Source: Hydrogenothermaceae bacterium (GTDB lineage: Bacteria; Aquificota; Aquificia; Aquificales; Hydrogenothermaceae). Taken from it: 36,667 nt of DNA. The first letter of the stretch is position 1, and each line of letters begins with the position of its first letter. The stretch is taken from NCBI GenBank assembly GCA_015519975.1, contig WIAL01000003.1, forward strand, positions 1-36,667, read 5' to 3'. The notes below the pieces were generated by a model that did no database searches, had not been told where the DNA came from, and saw nothing but the letters and a program-made list of their open reading frames with translations. The translations under genes were made by a program, and so were the position numbers. Shown in pieces: positions 1 to 11,544 of the stretch.

Positions 1-410
1 ACTCTAATTGCTTTTCTGTATCCTTCAGGGTGAGGCATACCAAAGTTTCTTTCTATTTTTTCTTTCGTATCTTTCCCTTTTTCCTGTCCTATTACACATA
101 CAGGCTGTCCATCAAAAAATGCAAACCCTGCAACTATTGCTTTATCATCACCAAATCTTCTATCTCCATGTAGTTCTATAAAATCGGTAAAAATGTTATT
201 TATATAATCAAGTGCATGGGGTCTTCTTGGATGTCTTGCAAGCTGAACCTTTTCCCATGCAGACATTTTATTTTTTATCTCTTTTGCAAGCTGTTTAAAC
301 TCTCTTCTAAGTTTTATAAGATCATTTAAATACTCTTTTTGTCCTTCTTTTACTTTTTTTCTATAAATTTCTATTTTGTCCTGTAACTTCCTCAGCTCTT
401 GAATATCCAT
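1..410 (-). CDS. accA: Acetyl-CoA carboxylase carboxyltransferase alpha subunit, 5' part (truncated by window edge)
   Basis: Translating the complement from the ATG at 410 gives about 136 residues that run off the left edge. The N-terminus is a charged helix beginning [14 protein letters not shown]. It is followed by the AccA signature [19 protein letters not shown] (about residues 52-70), then [11 protein letters not shown] and [13 protein letters not shown] near the edge. AccA pairs with AccD to transfer the carboxyl group from carboxybiotin to acetyl-CoA, the first step of fatty acid synthesis in the cytoplasm. The start lies only 7 bp after the stop of the upstream cation exchanger gene, so it is probably the last visible gene of the alaS-rpsA transcription unit. 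The family is recognised from conserved blocks; the C-terminal half is outside the window. Confidence 0.95.
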   Translation of the reverse strand, partial: MDIQELRKLQDKIEIYRKKVKEGQKEYLNDLIKLRREFKQLAKEIKNKMSAWEKVQLARHPRRPHALDYINNIFTDFIELHGDRRFGDDKAIVAGFAFFDGQPVCVIGQEKGKDTKEKIERNFGMPHPEGYRKAIR

Positions 411-417
411 GCTGACC

Positions 418-1422
418 TCATCCTGTTAATCCATTTCCTGTTAATATCATATAAATATAAGTTAAATAAAAAATAATGCCAAATGTTAATCCAATAGGTA
501 TAAGTTTTTTTCCAGCAAATGACAATGTCATTACAAAAGATGCAGCAACAACTGCGAATATTCCTGATATTAAAGCAAGTCCTTCTATATTCCAATCTGT
601 AAATAAAACACCAAAACTTACAGGTATAGTAGACTGGAAAACCATTGCTCCGCTAATATTACCAACAGCAAGAGAGTCTTTTCCTCTCCACACCCATAAA
701 ACACTATTTACCTTTTCAGGAAGTTCAGTTGCAACAGGTGCAACTAAAAGTGAGAATAAAAGTGGAGAAAAGCCAAATGATAAACTTATTTTTTCTATAC
801 CTTCAACAAACATATGTGCCCCGCCAATCATTAAAACAAGCGCAACTACAACTTGAAACACCATAATAAACAAAGATGGATTTTCTGATTTTGGAGCAAA
901 ATATAGATGTTCTACTTCTTCCATTTCATTACTTTCTGCTTTTAATGTCAGGTAGACATAAAAAATGTACAGTGAAAGTAAAAATACAGCTGTCAAAATT
1001 CTAATTTCAGGAGATTCAAAAGGTACTATGAATAAAGCTACGGTATAAGCAAACAGGAAAAATGCCAGATCCCTTCTTAATCCAGTTTCTTCTATATCTA
1101 TTGTTAATTTTCTTTTTTTAAGTAAAAAAGCTATTATCACCGTTATCCCAACTAAAGGAAAGGCAAGTGTGGAAAGCATAAAAGGAGCACCTAAAATTGC
1201 CCCTACACCTATATCATGCCCTGTTTCAGCAAAAAATAAAACTGCTATAATTGGAAGGATAGTTTCAGGCAGTGCTGTACCAACTGCGGCAAGGACACTG
1301 CCTGTAAAATTTGTTGATAAATCCAGTTTGTCCCCAATAGCTTCTATTCCGTTTGTGAAAAGCTCACCGGCAACAAGTATAAATACTAGTCCTATTATAA
1401 AGAAGAGGATATCTATTATCAC
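418..1422 (-). CDS. CaCA-family Na+/Ca2+ exchanger-like membrane transporter
   Basis: This 334-aa protein is almost entirely hydrophobic, with about ten predicted membrane segments. It shows the two inverted alpha repeats of the calcium/cation antiporter superfamily: [10 protein letters not shown] with nearby GAILGAPF in the N-terminal half, and [10 protein letters not shown] with [14 protein letters not shown] in the C-terminal half. The acidic residues in ALPE and TELPE are the expected cation-binding positions. It should sit in the inner membrane and exchange Na+ or H+ for Ca2+ or another divalent cation; the substrate cannot be read from sequence. The start is GTG, and it overlaps the rpsA stop as GTGA, suggesting translational coupling. 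A central hydrophilic stretch rich in Glu (about residues 165-180) is the likely cytoplasmic loop between the repeats. Confidence 0.88.
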   Translation of the reverse strand: MIIDILFFIIGLVFILVAGELFTNGIEAIGDKLDLSTNFTGSVLAAVGTALPETILPIIAVLFFAETGHDIGVGAILGAPFMLSTLAFPLVGITVIIAFLLKKRKLTIDIEETGLRRDLAFFLFAYTVALFIVPFESPEIRILTAVFLLSLYIFYVYLTLKAESNEMEEVEHLYFAPKSENPSLFIMVFQVVVALVLMIGGAHMFVEGIEKISLSFGFSPLLFSLLVAPVATELPEKVNSVLWVWRGKDSLAVGNISGAMVFQSTIPVSFGVLFTDWNIEGLALISGIFAVVAASFVMTLSFAGKKLIPIGLTFGIIFYLTYIYMILTGNGLTG

Positions 1423-3104
1423 TCTTTATTATTCTCCTTTTCTTTTAATTTAGCTTTTATCAGCTCTCCGAGAGTACCAAGACCTTCACCTTTAGGTTTT
1501 AACTGCTCAAGTTTCTCTTTAAGTTTTTGCTGTTCTTCCTTTTTCTTTTTAAGTTTTTCTTCCTTTATCCTGTCAAGTTCTAATTTTTTGATACTAAGTA
1601 CTATATCGTGTCCTTTTATTTTTGTAATTTTTGCTTCTATTTCCTGTCCAAGAGATAGCTTATCACTTGGAATTTCGATTCTTTCTCTTGATATTTCACC
1701 AACAGGTATAAATCCTTCGACATCTTCTGCAAGTTCAATTATTGCTCCTCTGTCTATAAGCTTTATAACTTTTCCTGTAACCACATCTCCTACTTTGTGA
1801 GACTGCAGGAAAGTTTTCCATGGATTTTCTTTAAGTTGCTTTAGTCCAAGCTTTATTTTGTCTTTTTCTTTTCCAAGAACTACAAATGTTGCTTCTTTTT
1901 TACCTTTTAGAACCTGCGAAATGTTTTTTATTTTTGGATTCCATGTTGCATCTTCAAGATGAAGTATACCTTCAATTTCTCCAAGGTCTATAAATGCCAC
2001 TTTTGTTTTAATATCTTTTATTTTTGCTGTTATTGTTTCACCTTCAGGATGTTCTTTTAAGAATTTATCAAGAGGATTTTCCACAGCCTGTTTTATTGAA
2101 AGTTTTAATTTTTGATTTTCTCTGTCAAGTTCTATAATTTTTGCCTGTATTTCCTGTCCTTCTTTAAACTTAGATTTGAATCTTTCAGGGTGTAAATGGT
2201 CTGTTTCAGATTTGTGAATAAATCCCTGCAGGTTATCCACTTTTACAACAAGACCGTAAGGGTTTATTTCTTTTATAACTGCTTTAACTATATCTCCTTC
2301 GCTGTATGGAAATTTTTCCCACGGGTTTTCTTCTAATGCTTTTGTTGAAAGGATTAATTTTTGTTTTTCTGCATCTTTTTGAACAACTTTAGCTTCTATT
2401 TCCTGTCCTTTTTGAAGCTGAGAGACAGATTTTTCCCTATCCCATGAGTAAAGAGAAGCAGGTAGGAATCCATATATTAAATCTCCGATAATAACAACTG
2501 CACCGTTATCCTGTACTTTTACAACTTTCGCGGGAATTGTCATATCTTCTTCTATTTCTGACCAGAGCTTTTCTTTTTTCTTTTGTTTTTCTTCTTCTAA
2601 TACTTTTTTACGGGATACAACTATATTTGGTATTTTTCTGTTTTGATCTAGTTTTAAAATGTAAACTTCAAACTCTTCAGGTAAATTTTCTTCTTTTCTT
2701 AATCCTGATTCCGAGTAAGGTAAAAATGCCTGTATTCCTCCTAAATCAACTAAAAATCCTTTTTCAAGCTGTTTTTTTAATTTTGCAGGTACTTTCTCTT
2801 GATTTTTATAAGCATTTTCAACTTTTTCAAGGGCTTCTCTGAAGATTAGAGGTTTTCTTGAAAGCAAGTTATATCCTTCTGGCGTTCTTTTTCCTGTAAA
2901 AACCGCCTTTATTTTTGCTCCTTCTTGCAGGTCTTCAACTTCTTCCTTGTTTATTACACTTTCTGTTTTTTGCCCAACATCTACAAAGGCGTATTTATCT
3001 GCAAATTTTACAATTTCACCTTCTAAAATATCACCTTTACGGTAATAAGTTAAATCTTCTGATTCTTCCAGAAGTTTTTCAAATTCATTTTCATAATTTT
3101 CCAT
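1419..3104 (-). CDS. rpsA: 30S ribosomal protein S1, six S1 domains
   Basis: The protein has six consecutive S1 (OB-fold) RNA-binding domains, with the usual GxxVxGxV ... G.. GF(I/L)P ... G(Q)E(I)xAKI pattern. Domains 3-6 are the best conserved, and the C-terminus is lysine/glutamate-rich. It brings mRNA to the small ribosomal subunit. The open frame extends to 3137, but the ATG at 3104 (protein starting MENYENEF) is preferred. It has a GAGGT Shine-Dalgarno about 8 nt upstream, while the upstream ATG lies in an AT-only stretch without one. From this start it is 561 aa, close to the usual S1 length. Its stop overlaps the exchanger start by 4 bp. The 72-bp gap before it, after the nucleotidyltransferase gene, is the only place in this unit where an internal promoter would fit. 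Confidence 0.93.
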   Translation of the reverse strand: MENYENEFEKLLEESEDLTYYRKGDILEGEIVKFADKYAFVDVGQKTESVINKEEVEDLQEGAKIKAVFTGKRTPEGYNLLSRKPLIFREALEKVENAYKNQEKVPAKLKKQLEKGFLVDLGGIQAFLPYSESGLRKEENLPEEFEVYILKLDQNRKIPNIVVSRKKVLEEEKQKKKEKLWSEIEEDMTIPAKVVKVQDNGAVVIIGDLIYGFLPASLYSWDREKSVSQLQKGQEIEAKVVQKDAEKQKLILSTKALEENPWEKFPYSEGDIVKAVIKEINPYGLVVKVDNLQGFIHKSETDHLHPERFKSKFKEGQEIQAKIIELDRENQKLKLSIKQAVENPLDKFLKEHPEGETITAKIKDIKTKVAFIDLGEIEGILHLEDATWNPKIKNISQVLKGKKEATFVVLGKEKDKIKLGLKQLKENPWKTFLQSHKVGDVVTGKVIKLIDRGAIIELAEDVEGFIPVGEISRERIEIPSDKLSLGQEIEAKITKIKGHDIVLSIKKLELDRIKEEKLKKKKEEQQKLKEKLEQLKPKGEGLGTLGELIKAKLKEKENNKE

Positions 3105-3176
3105 TTTATTTACCTCATAAACAGTATCTTTTTTCATTTTTTATATAATTTTCAATCTTATTTATTATATCTAAAC

Positions 3177-6156
<2,980 letters not shown>

Positions 6157-6160
<4 letters not shown>

Positions 6161-6321
6161 GTATTTTTATCATTATCTTCATGCTGTGTTTGATACCATT
6201 TTTTATCCCTTTCATCGACTACTGTTCCTTTTTTGCTCCAGTAAATCATCAAAAAGAAAATAATCCCGAACATAAGTCCAAATACAACAATAGTCAAGAT
6301 CAATTCAAATGTTTCATTCAT
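6157..6321 (-). CDS. Small single-TM membrane protein (54 aa)
   Basis: The complement from the ATG at 6321 encodes 54 residues. There is a short periplasmic start (MNETFEL), one strongly hydrophobic helix ILTIVVFGLMFGIIFFLMIY (residues 8-27), then a charged cytoplasmic tail ending KKWYQTQHEDNDKNT. GAGGT lies about 6 nt before the ATG, which supports real translation. The shape resembles CcoQ/FixQ-type cytochrome cbb3 oxidase accessory subunits, but no oxidase gene is nearby and no diagnostic motif exists, so the name is withheld. The gene lies between the insertion element right end (6374) and alaS, so the element insertion may have separated it from its original promoter. Confidence 0.65.
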
Positions 6322-6373
6322 ATCTCTTACCTCTGTGTTGGTTGACGGTTTAATATTTTAGATTATTTTGAAA

Positions 6374-6520
6374 GTGAACTACGCACCGACTAAAGTCGGT
6401 GGCTTCTCAGGGAGGCTGTTCGCCTTCGGCTCACCTTATCCCTGATAGGTGGTCACCACACCTTGCTACCCCTATCTGTCCATATACTCGGACAGACTTA
6501 GGGCTACTTGCTAATTTTCC
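6374..6520 (-). ncRNA. Predicted omegaRNA scaffold at the tnpB 3' end
   Basis: In TnpB elements the guide RNA scaffold overlaps the 3' end of tnpB and stops at the element right end, with the guide taken from flanking DNA. Here the terminal part of the frame has a poorly protein-like C-terminus (CGDHLSGIR), followed by two short hairpins: GCCGAAGGC (6422-6430) and CACCGAC-TAAA-GTCGGTG (6384-6401). The element would end near GTTCAC (6379-6374 on the minus strand), and the guide would start at 6373. The start of the RNA is a guess. Confidence 0.35.
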
Positions 6521-7789
6521 AAATACTCTAATCCTTATTACTTGCTTTAACCCTGTAATGCAATCGTAAAAACTCTTTTTAAACTTCTTTAGTATGTTCC
6601 TTGCTCCGTTTACATCTGCATTTACAAAACCTAATATACTTTTAAATAGCCCCCTATATTTCCTTGCTTCAGGTATGTAGTTTTCTTTGCTGACAGCTAC
6701 TTTCTTTAAGCTGTCCACACCTGAAGTATAGCTCTCATCTACTAAAACCGTCTTTATCCCATATTCACTTGCTTTGTATTCTATTTGCTTTGATACTCTG
6801 CCGTGTGGTAAAAGACTAAGCATTTGGTCTATTATGCTGGATAGCTTACTTTCTTTGCTTTTACTCTCCTGGAGTTTACCTATTACGATAGCCCCTACAT
6901 TGTATCTTTTAGCAAGCTCTACTATCAAATTTGAAACTTTATGGCTAAAGTCTCTTATTAGGTTATTTATTCTCTTTTGTATCCTGTGGAGTATCTTATC
7001 TACTTTGCTTGTTGAAAGTCCTTTGTTTAATAGATTATTTCTTTTCTTTTGCCATTTCGCTAACTTCTTTAGGTATTTTCTTAATATTGACTGTATTCCT
7101 TTTCCATCTACTATATAGCTTATTGGCTGGTTTTCTATTACAACAGTTGCAAAGTTTGATACTCCGTAGTCTATTGCTAAGGCTTTATTTGTTTGTGGTA
7201 TTAGTTCCTCTATTTTCTTCTCATATACTATGTTTAGCCTGTATGTTGTATTTCCGTATGCTTTATAGGGTGTGATTTGTATATTTAGTATGTTTAACTG
7301 GCTTAAGTTTAACCCTGTTTCTATTCTCAGGTAGTCTATATCTATTCCGTGTTTTTCTTTTAGATGCTGTTTTAGTTCCTTTGATAGGCTTAGTCTTATT
7401 GTATTCCCTTCAATTGTAAATCCTGTTTTATCGTAAATTACTGGTCTGTGTGGCAGTGATTTTTTGTTGTATTTTGGTGGTTTTACTGGTGATGGGTATT
7501 TTTCTGGTTTTTGCAAATATTTAAAGAAATTCTGCCAGCCTCTTGATAGTTCATCTAAAACAATTTGGGCTGTTCTACTTTGCAGGGATTTTTTATGTAT
7601 AGATGTATCTTTTAGCTTATTGTATAGGTCAAATTTATTTGGTTTTGCCAGTTTATTTTTCACAAGGTAGTTTGCCTCATTCCATAGTTTTCCTGCATGG
7701 TAGGTTAAATAGCCTAATACTATGTTTGTGGTTGGGTCTATATTATTTAGCTCTATTCTTAAGCTTCTTTTTACTCTTAAACTTTCCAT
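6431..7789 (-). CDS. tnpB: TnpB-like RNA-guided nuclease, variant without zinc ribbon
   Basis: This 452-aa OrfB/TnpB family protein has a basic N-terminal wedge/REC region and a RuvC-like core. RuvC-I is ALAIDYGVSNF with D207, and RuvC-III is NADVNGARNIL with D392. The usual RuvC-II glutamate position reads GAIVIGKLQ, with Gly/Lys instead of Glu. The usual CxxC...CxxC zinc ribbon is replaced by the ESYTSGVDSL type (E352) and RGLFKS. That belongs to a known TnpB subgroup with an ESYTS motif; E352 could substitute as the acidic residue, by analogy with reported rearranged active sites. The final 30 or so residues are translated through the presumed omegaRNA region. The start is ATG at 7789. It stands alone between an unrelated small gene and the porin gene. 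Confidence 0.88.
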   Translation of the reverse strand: MESLRVKRSLRIELNNIDPTTNIVLGYLTYHAGKLWNEANYLVKNKLAKPNKFDLYNKLKDTSIHKKSLQSRTAQIVLDELSRGWQNFFKYLQKPEKYPSPVKPPKYNKKSLPHRPVIYDKTGFTIEGNTIRLSLSKELKQHLKEKHGIDIDYLRIETGLNLSQLNILNIQITPYKAYGNTTYRLNIVYEKKIEELIPQTNKALAIDYGVSNFATVVIENQPISYIVDGKGIQSILRKYLKKLAKWQKKRNNLLNKGLSTSKVDKILHRIQKRINNLIRDFSHKVSNLIVELAKRYNVGAIVIGKLQESKSKESKLSSIIDQMLSLLPHGRVSKQIEYKASEYGIKTVLVDESYTSGVDSLKKVAVSKENYIPEARKYRGLFKSILGFVNADVNGARNILKKFKKSFYDCITGLKQVIRIRVFGKLASSPKSVRVYGQIGVARCGDHLSGIR

Positions 7790-7897
7790 TTTTTGATTAT
7801 CCTATTGTAAACTAACGAAAAAAAGCAAGCCTTTTAAGAAAAAATGTAAAATTAAACGCTAAAAGGGTTTTTACGGCTTACGCCTTCTTTGAAGTAT

Positions 7898-7952
7898 CCC
7901 ATTTCTAATAATTCTTTGAATTAGGTGAGTCGAGAGGTGAACAAGAAATGGG
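7898..7952. repeat. Unexplained inverted repeat with internal hairpin
   Basis: CCCATTTCT (7898-7906) and AGAAATGGG (7944-7952) are perfect 9-bp inverted arms. Inside lies a second small palindrome, AATTC-TTT-GAATT (7910-7922), and a stretch containing GTGAAC (7937-7942), the same hexamer that ends the insertion element on its right side (6374-6379). It lies between the presumed element left end and the porin terminator. It could be an insertion-element relic, a structured RNA or a protein-binding site. Nothing similar repeats elsewhere in the window that I could see. Confidence 0.5.
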
Positions 7953-7989
7953 TTTTAGAAAGCAAAAAATTTCTATAAAAATGTTTAAA

Positions 7990-8018
7990 AATAAAAAAAA
8001 GGGGCTTAAAGCCCCTAA
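7990..8018 (-). terminator. Rho-independent terminator of the porin gene
   Basis: On the minus strand GGGGCTT-T-AAGCCCC (8015-8001) forms a perfect stem followed at once by eight T residues and a further T-rich run (8000-7990). It lies about 55 bp past the porin stop. Confidence 0.9.
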
Positions 8019-8042
8019 GATGGTATTAGGTTTAGCAGAAGC

Positions 8043-8061
8043 ACAGGGGAATTTCCCCTGT
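8043..8061 (-). repeat. Second hairpin after the porin stop
   Basis: ACAGGGGAATTTCCCCTGT is a palindrome with 9-bp arms and a single central base. It begins about 10 bp after the porin stop codon and precedes the true terminator. It has no T tract of its own, so protection of the mRNA 3' end is a likelier role than termination. Confidence 0.6.
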
Positions 8062-8070
8062 AAACTTTAT

Positions 8071-9021
8071 TTAAAATGTTAATCCAGCTTCTACTCTGAA
8101 TACTGTATTTGAGTCATCAGTAAATCCTGCAACTGTTTCAGCATTGTCATAGTCGTAATAGAAAACTTCAGCTCTTAAGTATCCAGATTTGAAATTGTAT
8201 GTTGGAGTTACAGCTAAATCCCATCCTTTATTTCCATAAGCGCCAGAACCGTTATCATCAAAAGATTCCACTCTTATAGGTAAAGAGATATTCCCCATTT
8301 TTGGAATTACATAAAATGCAACACCATATCCGTTGTCATTGTCACCTATTTGATAGTCAAAGTTAACTGCTAAGTCAAGGCTGTCAGTTGCAGCTGTAGA
8401 TAAAATTACGTCTACAATATCTGGTTCTGAAGGATTATTTTTGTCGTAGTATGAAACAACATAGTCAGCAATTCCTAAAGAACCTTTAGATCCTAAAGAC
8501 CATGCTCCGTCTTTTCCATCATCGTTAACTTCACCAAATACATTAATACCTTCTGCTACAGAGTAAGTTAATCTTGCTCCACCATAGTAAACAGGCTGTC
8601 CACCCCAGATTCTTGCAATAGTTATGTTAGGATTTGCGTAAGTGTTTGCAACTTCGTATCCAACATTAGTAGCAAGTACACCAGCGTCAAGAGTTACACC
8701 TTCCATTGGGACAATGCTTAGGTATCCGTATTGGAAACCAAATTCTTCATTAGAACCACCTAATTTCCCAGATGTTGAAGCACCATTTGCTGGTAAAAAT
8801 CCAAATGCTGCTGTAAACCCAATATCTCCAGTTTCAGCTGGTTTTGAAAGTTCCACTAAAAAGTTTGTTACTTCAAATCCTTCAGCTGTTGAATCAGCGT
8901 ATTTGTAACCTGCAGAAAATCCACCGTGTACTTCTACAGGAAGTTTAAATGTTACTTCTGCAGCCGATACAGCTCCAGCTAAAAGTCCTGCTGCTGCAAG
9001 TGTTCCTACTAATTTTTTCAT
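8071..9021 (-). CDS. Outer-membrane beta-barrel porin, BBP2/OmpL-like
   Basis: This 316-aa protein has a clear Sec signal peptide (MKKLVGTLAAAGLLAGAVSA, cleavage near AEV). The mature part alternates polar and hydrophobic residues with many Gly, Asn, Asp and aromatic residues, and it ends in Phe (VEAGLTF), the usual BAM recognition end. The segment LDAGVLATNVGYEVANTYAN followed by PVYYGGARLTYSV resembles the putative beta-barrel porin-2 (OmpL-like) family. It should form a channel in the outer membrane; what passes through is unknown. Translation starts at ATG with a strong AAAGGAGGT about 7 nt upstream. It has its own promoter and terminator, so it is probably an abundant monocistronic product. 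It lies immediately after amtB. Confidence 0.82.
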   Translation of the reverse strand: MKKLVGTLAAAGLLAGAVSAAEVTFKLPVEVHGGFSAGYKYADSTAEGFEVTNFLVELSKPAETGDIGFTAAFGFLPANGASTSGKLGGSNEEFGFQYGYLSIVPMEGVTLDAGVLATNVGYEVANTYANPNITIARIWGGQPVYYGGARLTYSVAEGINVFGEVNDDGKDGAWSLGSKGSLGIADYVVSYYDKNNPSEPDIVDVILSTAATDSLDLAVNFDYQIGDNDNGYGVAFYVIPKMGNISLPIRVESFDDNGSGAYGNKGWDLAVTPTYNFKSGYLRAEVFYYDYDNAETVAGFTDDSNTVFRVEAGLTF

Positions 9022-9057
9022 GAATGTTACCTCCTTTAACTTAGTTTAAAACTGTAA

Positions 9058-9066
9058 ATTATAGCA
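9058..9066 (-). promoter_or_regulatory. Extended -10 promoter of the porin gene
   Basis: On the minus strand TGCTATAAT (9066-9058) is a perfect extended -10 element (TGn-TATAAT). The region 17 bp upstream (GATATA) matches the -35 consensus poorly, which an extended -10 can tolerate. Transcription would begin near 9051, giving a leader of about 30 nt with the strong ribosome binding site. Confidence 0.6.
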
Positions 9067-9087
9067 CATTAAATAATTAATATATCT

Positions 9088-10380
9088 TTATAAGTTAAAT
9101 CCTCTTTCTCCGTGAGTTGCTTCATCAAGTCCCATTGTTTCAGTTTCTTCATCAACTCTAGCACCGCCAGTTACTGCAGACGTTATGAAGTAAAGGATAG
9201 CTGTCATAATAGCTGTGTATACAATCGTGAATAATATAGATTCAACCTGAACTATTATCTGTCCTACTCTATCTCCATTTTGAAGTGGTGAACCATCCCA
9301 TGCAAGAGACTGAAGAGCAAAAAATCCAGTTGCTAAAGCACCCCATATACCAGCCATTCCATGAACACCAAAAGCATCTAAAGAATCATCGTAGCCAAGA
9401 GCTTTTTTGAGTACGTAAACACCAAACCATCCAACTACACCGGCCACAAGCCCAATAATTAAAGCCCCACCTGCATTAACGAATCCTGCTGCTGGAGTAA
9501 TTGCAACAAGACCAGCTATAGCACCTGAGGCAGCACCAAGTAAAGTTGGTTTTTTAGCTGTAATCCATTCCATCACAACCCAGGAAATAACTGCTGCAGC
9601 AGTTGCTAGATTTGTAGTTAAAAGTGCCACACCTGCTACTTCATTTGCTCCAAATGCTGAACCTGCGTTGAATCCAAACCATCCAAACCAAAGTAACCCT
9701 GCTCCAAGAGCTGTTAGTACAACAGAAGATGGAACTATAGCTGTTTTTCCATAATCTTTTCTTTTTCCAAGTAAAAGTGCTAAAACAAGACCTGTAACCC
9801 CTGCATTAATATGAACAACTGTACCACCTGCAAAATCTAAAGCTCCAGCGTTGAATAAAAATCCACCACCCCAAACTGTATGTGCTATTGGAGCATAAAC
9901 AAAAGTAATCCATAAAATAACGAAAATTACCCAGCTTATGAACTTCATTCTTTCAATTACTGCACCAGCTGCAAGTGCGATAGTAATAGCTGCAAAAGTT
10001 GATTGGAAAGTTGCAAATACCCATTCAGGATAAGTTCCACTTAAAGTCTTATAATCAACACCATTCATTAAAAACTTGCTTAATCCACCTACTATTGCAT
10101 TTAATCCTCCACCTTCTGTAAATGCAAGAGAATAACCCCATAAAAACCATACTACTATAGCTACAGCATAAGCCATTAAAACCATCATTACTGTGTTAAC
10201 CACGTTTTTAAATCTTGTCATACCACCGTAAAATAAGATGAGACCACCAACAGTCATTAAAACAACAAAAGCTGTAGCAGTAATCATCCATGCAGTATCA
10301 CCTGTGTCAAGTTTTGCTTCTTCTGCAAATGCTGCAAAAGGAAGCAGTAAAGAAAGAATAGATAAAATTTTACTTTTCAT
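9088..10380 (-). CDS. amtB: Ammonium transporter, Amt family
   Basis: This 430-aa protein has an N-terminal signal-like segment (KILSILSLLLPFAAFA) and about eleven membrane helices. Family motifs are LILFYGGMTRFKN near the N-terminus, ALDFAGGTVVHINAG (first pore His) and FGVHGMAGIWGALATGFFA (second pore His). It conducts ammonia/ammonium across the inner membrane. The open frame can be extended to a TTG at 10386, but the ATG at 10380 is preferred: AGGAGG lies 7 nt upstream, whereas the TTG is almost on top of it. It follows glnB by 44 bp on the same strand. That is the usual glnB/K-amt pairing, in which the PII trimer plugs the transporter when nitrogen is plentiful. Expression should follow the sigma-54 promoter upstream of glnB. 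Confidence 0.96.
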   Translation of the reverse strand: MKSKILSILSLLLPFAAFAEEAKLDTGDTAWMITATAFVVLMTVGGLILFYGGMTRFKNVVNTVMMVLMAYAVAIVVWFLWGYSLAFTEGGGLNAIVGGLSKFLMNGVDYKTLSGTYPEWVFATFQSTFAAITIALAAGAVIERMKFISWVIFVILWITFVYAPIAHTVWGGGFLFNAGALDFAGGTVVHINAGVTGLVLALLLGKRKDYGKTAIVPSSVVLTALGAGLLWFGWFGFNAGSAFGANEVAGVALLTTNLATAAAVISWVVMEWITAKKPTLLGAASGAIAGLVAITPAAGFVNAGGALIIGLVAGVVGWFGVYVLKKALGYDDSLDAFGVHGMAGIWGALATGFFALQSLAWDGSPLQNGDRVGQIIVQVESILFTIVYTAIMTAILYFITSAVTGGARVDEETETMGLDEATHGERGFNL

Positions 10381-10424
10381 AGTCAAACCTCCTATTTGTT
10401 TAATTTTTTATCTTAAATATCTCA

Positions 10425-10895
<471 letters not shown>

Positions 10896-10902
10896 TTAAA
10901 AC

Positions 10903-10941
10903 TGCACATATATTGTGCATATATTGAATTAAAGTTGTGCA
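10903..10941 (-). promoter_or_regulatory. NtrC-type enhancer: one full palindrome plus a half-site
   Basis: TGCACATATATTGTGCA (10903-10919) is a 17-bp palindrome of the form TGCAC-N7-GTGCA, the NtrC consensus layout. A second, weaker copy with one intact arm, GTGCA, lies at 10925-10941, its centre 22 bp (about two helical turns) away. Both lie about 90-130 bp upstream of the sigma-54 promoter, in the normal enhancer range. The outer end reaches the gap just before the recR stop. Confidence 0.7.
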
Positions 10942-10944
10942 GGA

Positions 10945-11544
10945 TTATAATTTTTGTTTTCCTTCCAAAGCCTTTGATAATGTGAATACATCTGCATTTT
11001 CAAGTGTTGCACCAAATGGAAGACCGTAAGCTATTCTTGAAATTTCCACATTTTTGCCTTTTAAAAGGTTATATATATATGTAGCTGTCGCTTCTCCTTC
11101 TACTGTAGGGTTCGTAGCAATTATTATTTCTTTAACTCCTTCTAATCTATCTAAAAGTGAGCTGATATTTAAATCTTCTGCTGTTATTCCTTCTAAAGGA
11201 GATAATTTTCCGTGGAGTACGTGGTAAAGACCTTTATATTTTCCTGTCTTTTCTATAGCAAAAGCATCAAAAGATTCTTCAACTACGCATATGGTTGTTT
11301 TATCTCTTTCCTCAGAAGAGCATATTTCACATACTTCTTCTTCAGTTAAAACTCCGCAGATTTTACACGGATGTATTTTTTCCAAAAGCTCAAGGAGAGA
11401 TCTTATTGTTTCTATAGATTCTCCTTTTGGAAGTTTTAATAAATTTTCAATAAACCTTTGCGCGGATTTTTCTCCATAACCTGGTAAATTACTTATGTGC
11501 TCTATTGCATTTTGAAGTGCTGAAGGTAAAACTGCTTTTTCCAT
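10945..11544 (-). CDS. recR: Recombination mediator RecR
   Basis: This 199-aa protein is of usual length. It has the N-terminal helix-hairpin-helix segment LPGYGEKSAQRF, the zinc finger CKICGVLTEEEVCEIC (about residues 57-72) and the Toprim segment TICVVEESFDAFAIE. It also has the C-terminal Walker-like part TNPTVEGEATATYIYN. RecR acts with RecO/RecF to load RecA at gaps. Its ATG overlaps the ybaB stop by one base (TAATG), the common dnaX-ybaB-recR arrangement. The glnB control region begins right after its stop. Confidence 0.97.
   Translation of the reverse strand: MEKAVLPSALQNAIEHISNLPGYGEKSAQRFIENLLKLPKGESIETIRSLLELLEKIHPCKICGVLTEEEVCEICSSEERDKTTICVVEESFDAFAIEKTGKYKGLYHVLHGKLSPLEGITAEDLNISSLLDRLEGVKEIIIATNPTVEGEATATYIYNLLKGKNVEISRIAYGLPFGATLENADVFTLSKALEGKQKL

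Larger units (their letters stand above)
6374..7895 (-). mobile_element. tnpB-only IS200/IS605-type element (IS1341-like), boundaries approximate
   Basis: A tnpB gene is flanked by subterminal hairpins and no tnpA (Y1 transposase) is present. The right end carries a perfect 7-bp hairpin with arms at 6384-6390 and 6395-6401 and a TAAA loop, a form I associate with IS605-group ends in thermophiles. On the left, a short GGC-TTAC-GCC hairpin lies at 7875-7884. I could not fix the left boundary because these elements make no target duplication. Without tnpA it would depend on a transposase elsewhere in the genome. Confidence 0.55.

Noticed and set aside
476-856. Opposite-strand frames inside the exchanger gene
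   Set aside because: They are shadows of the real gene on the other strand, with no ribosome binding site or family resemblance.
7861-7990. CRISPR-like repeat
   Set aside because: Only one copy of the inverted repeat; no regularly spaced direct repeats and no cas gene.
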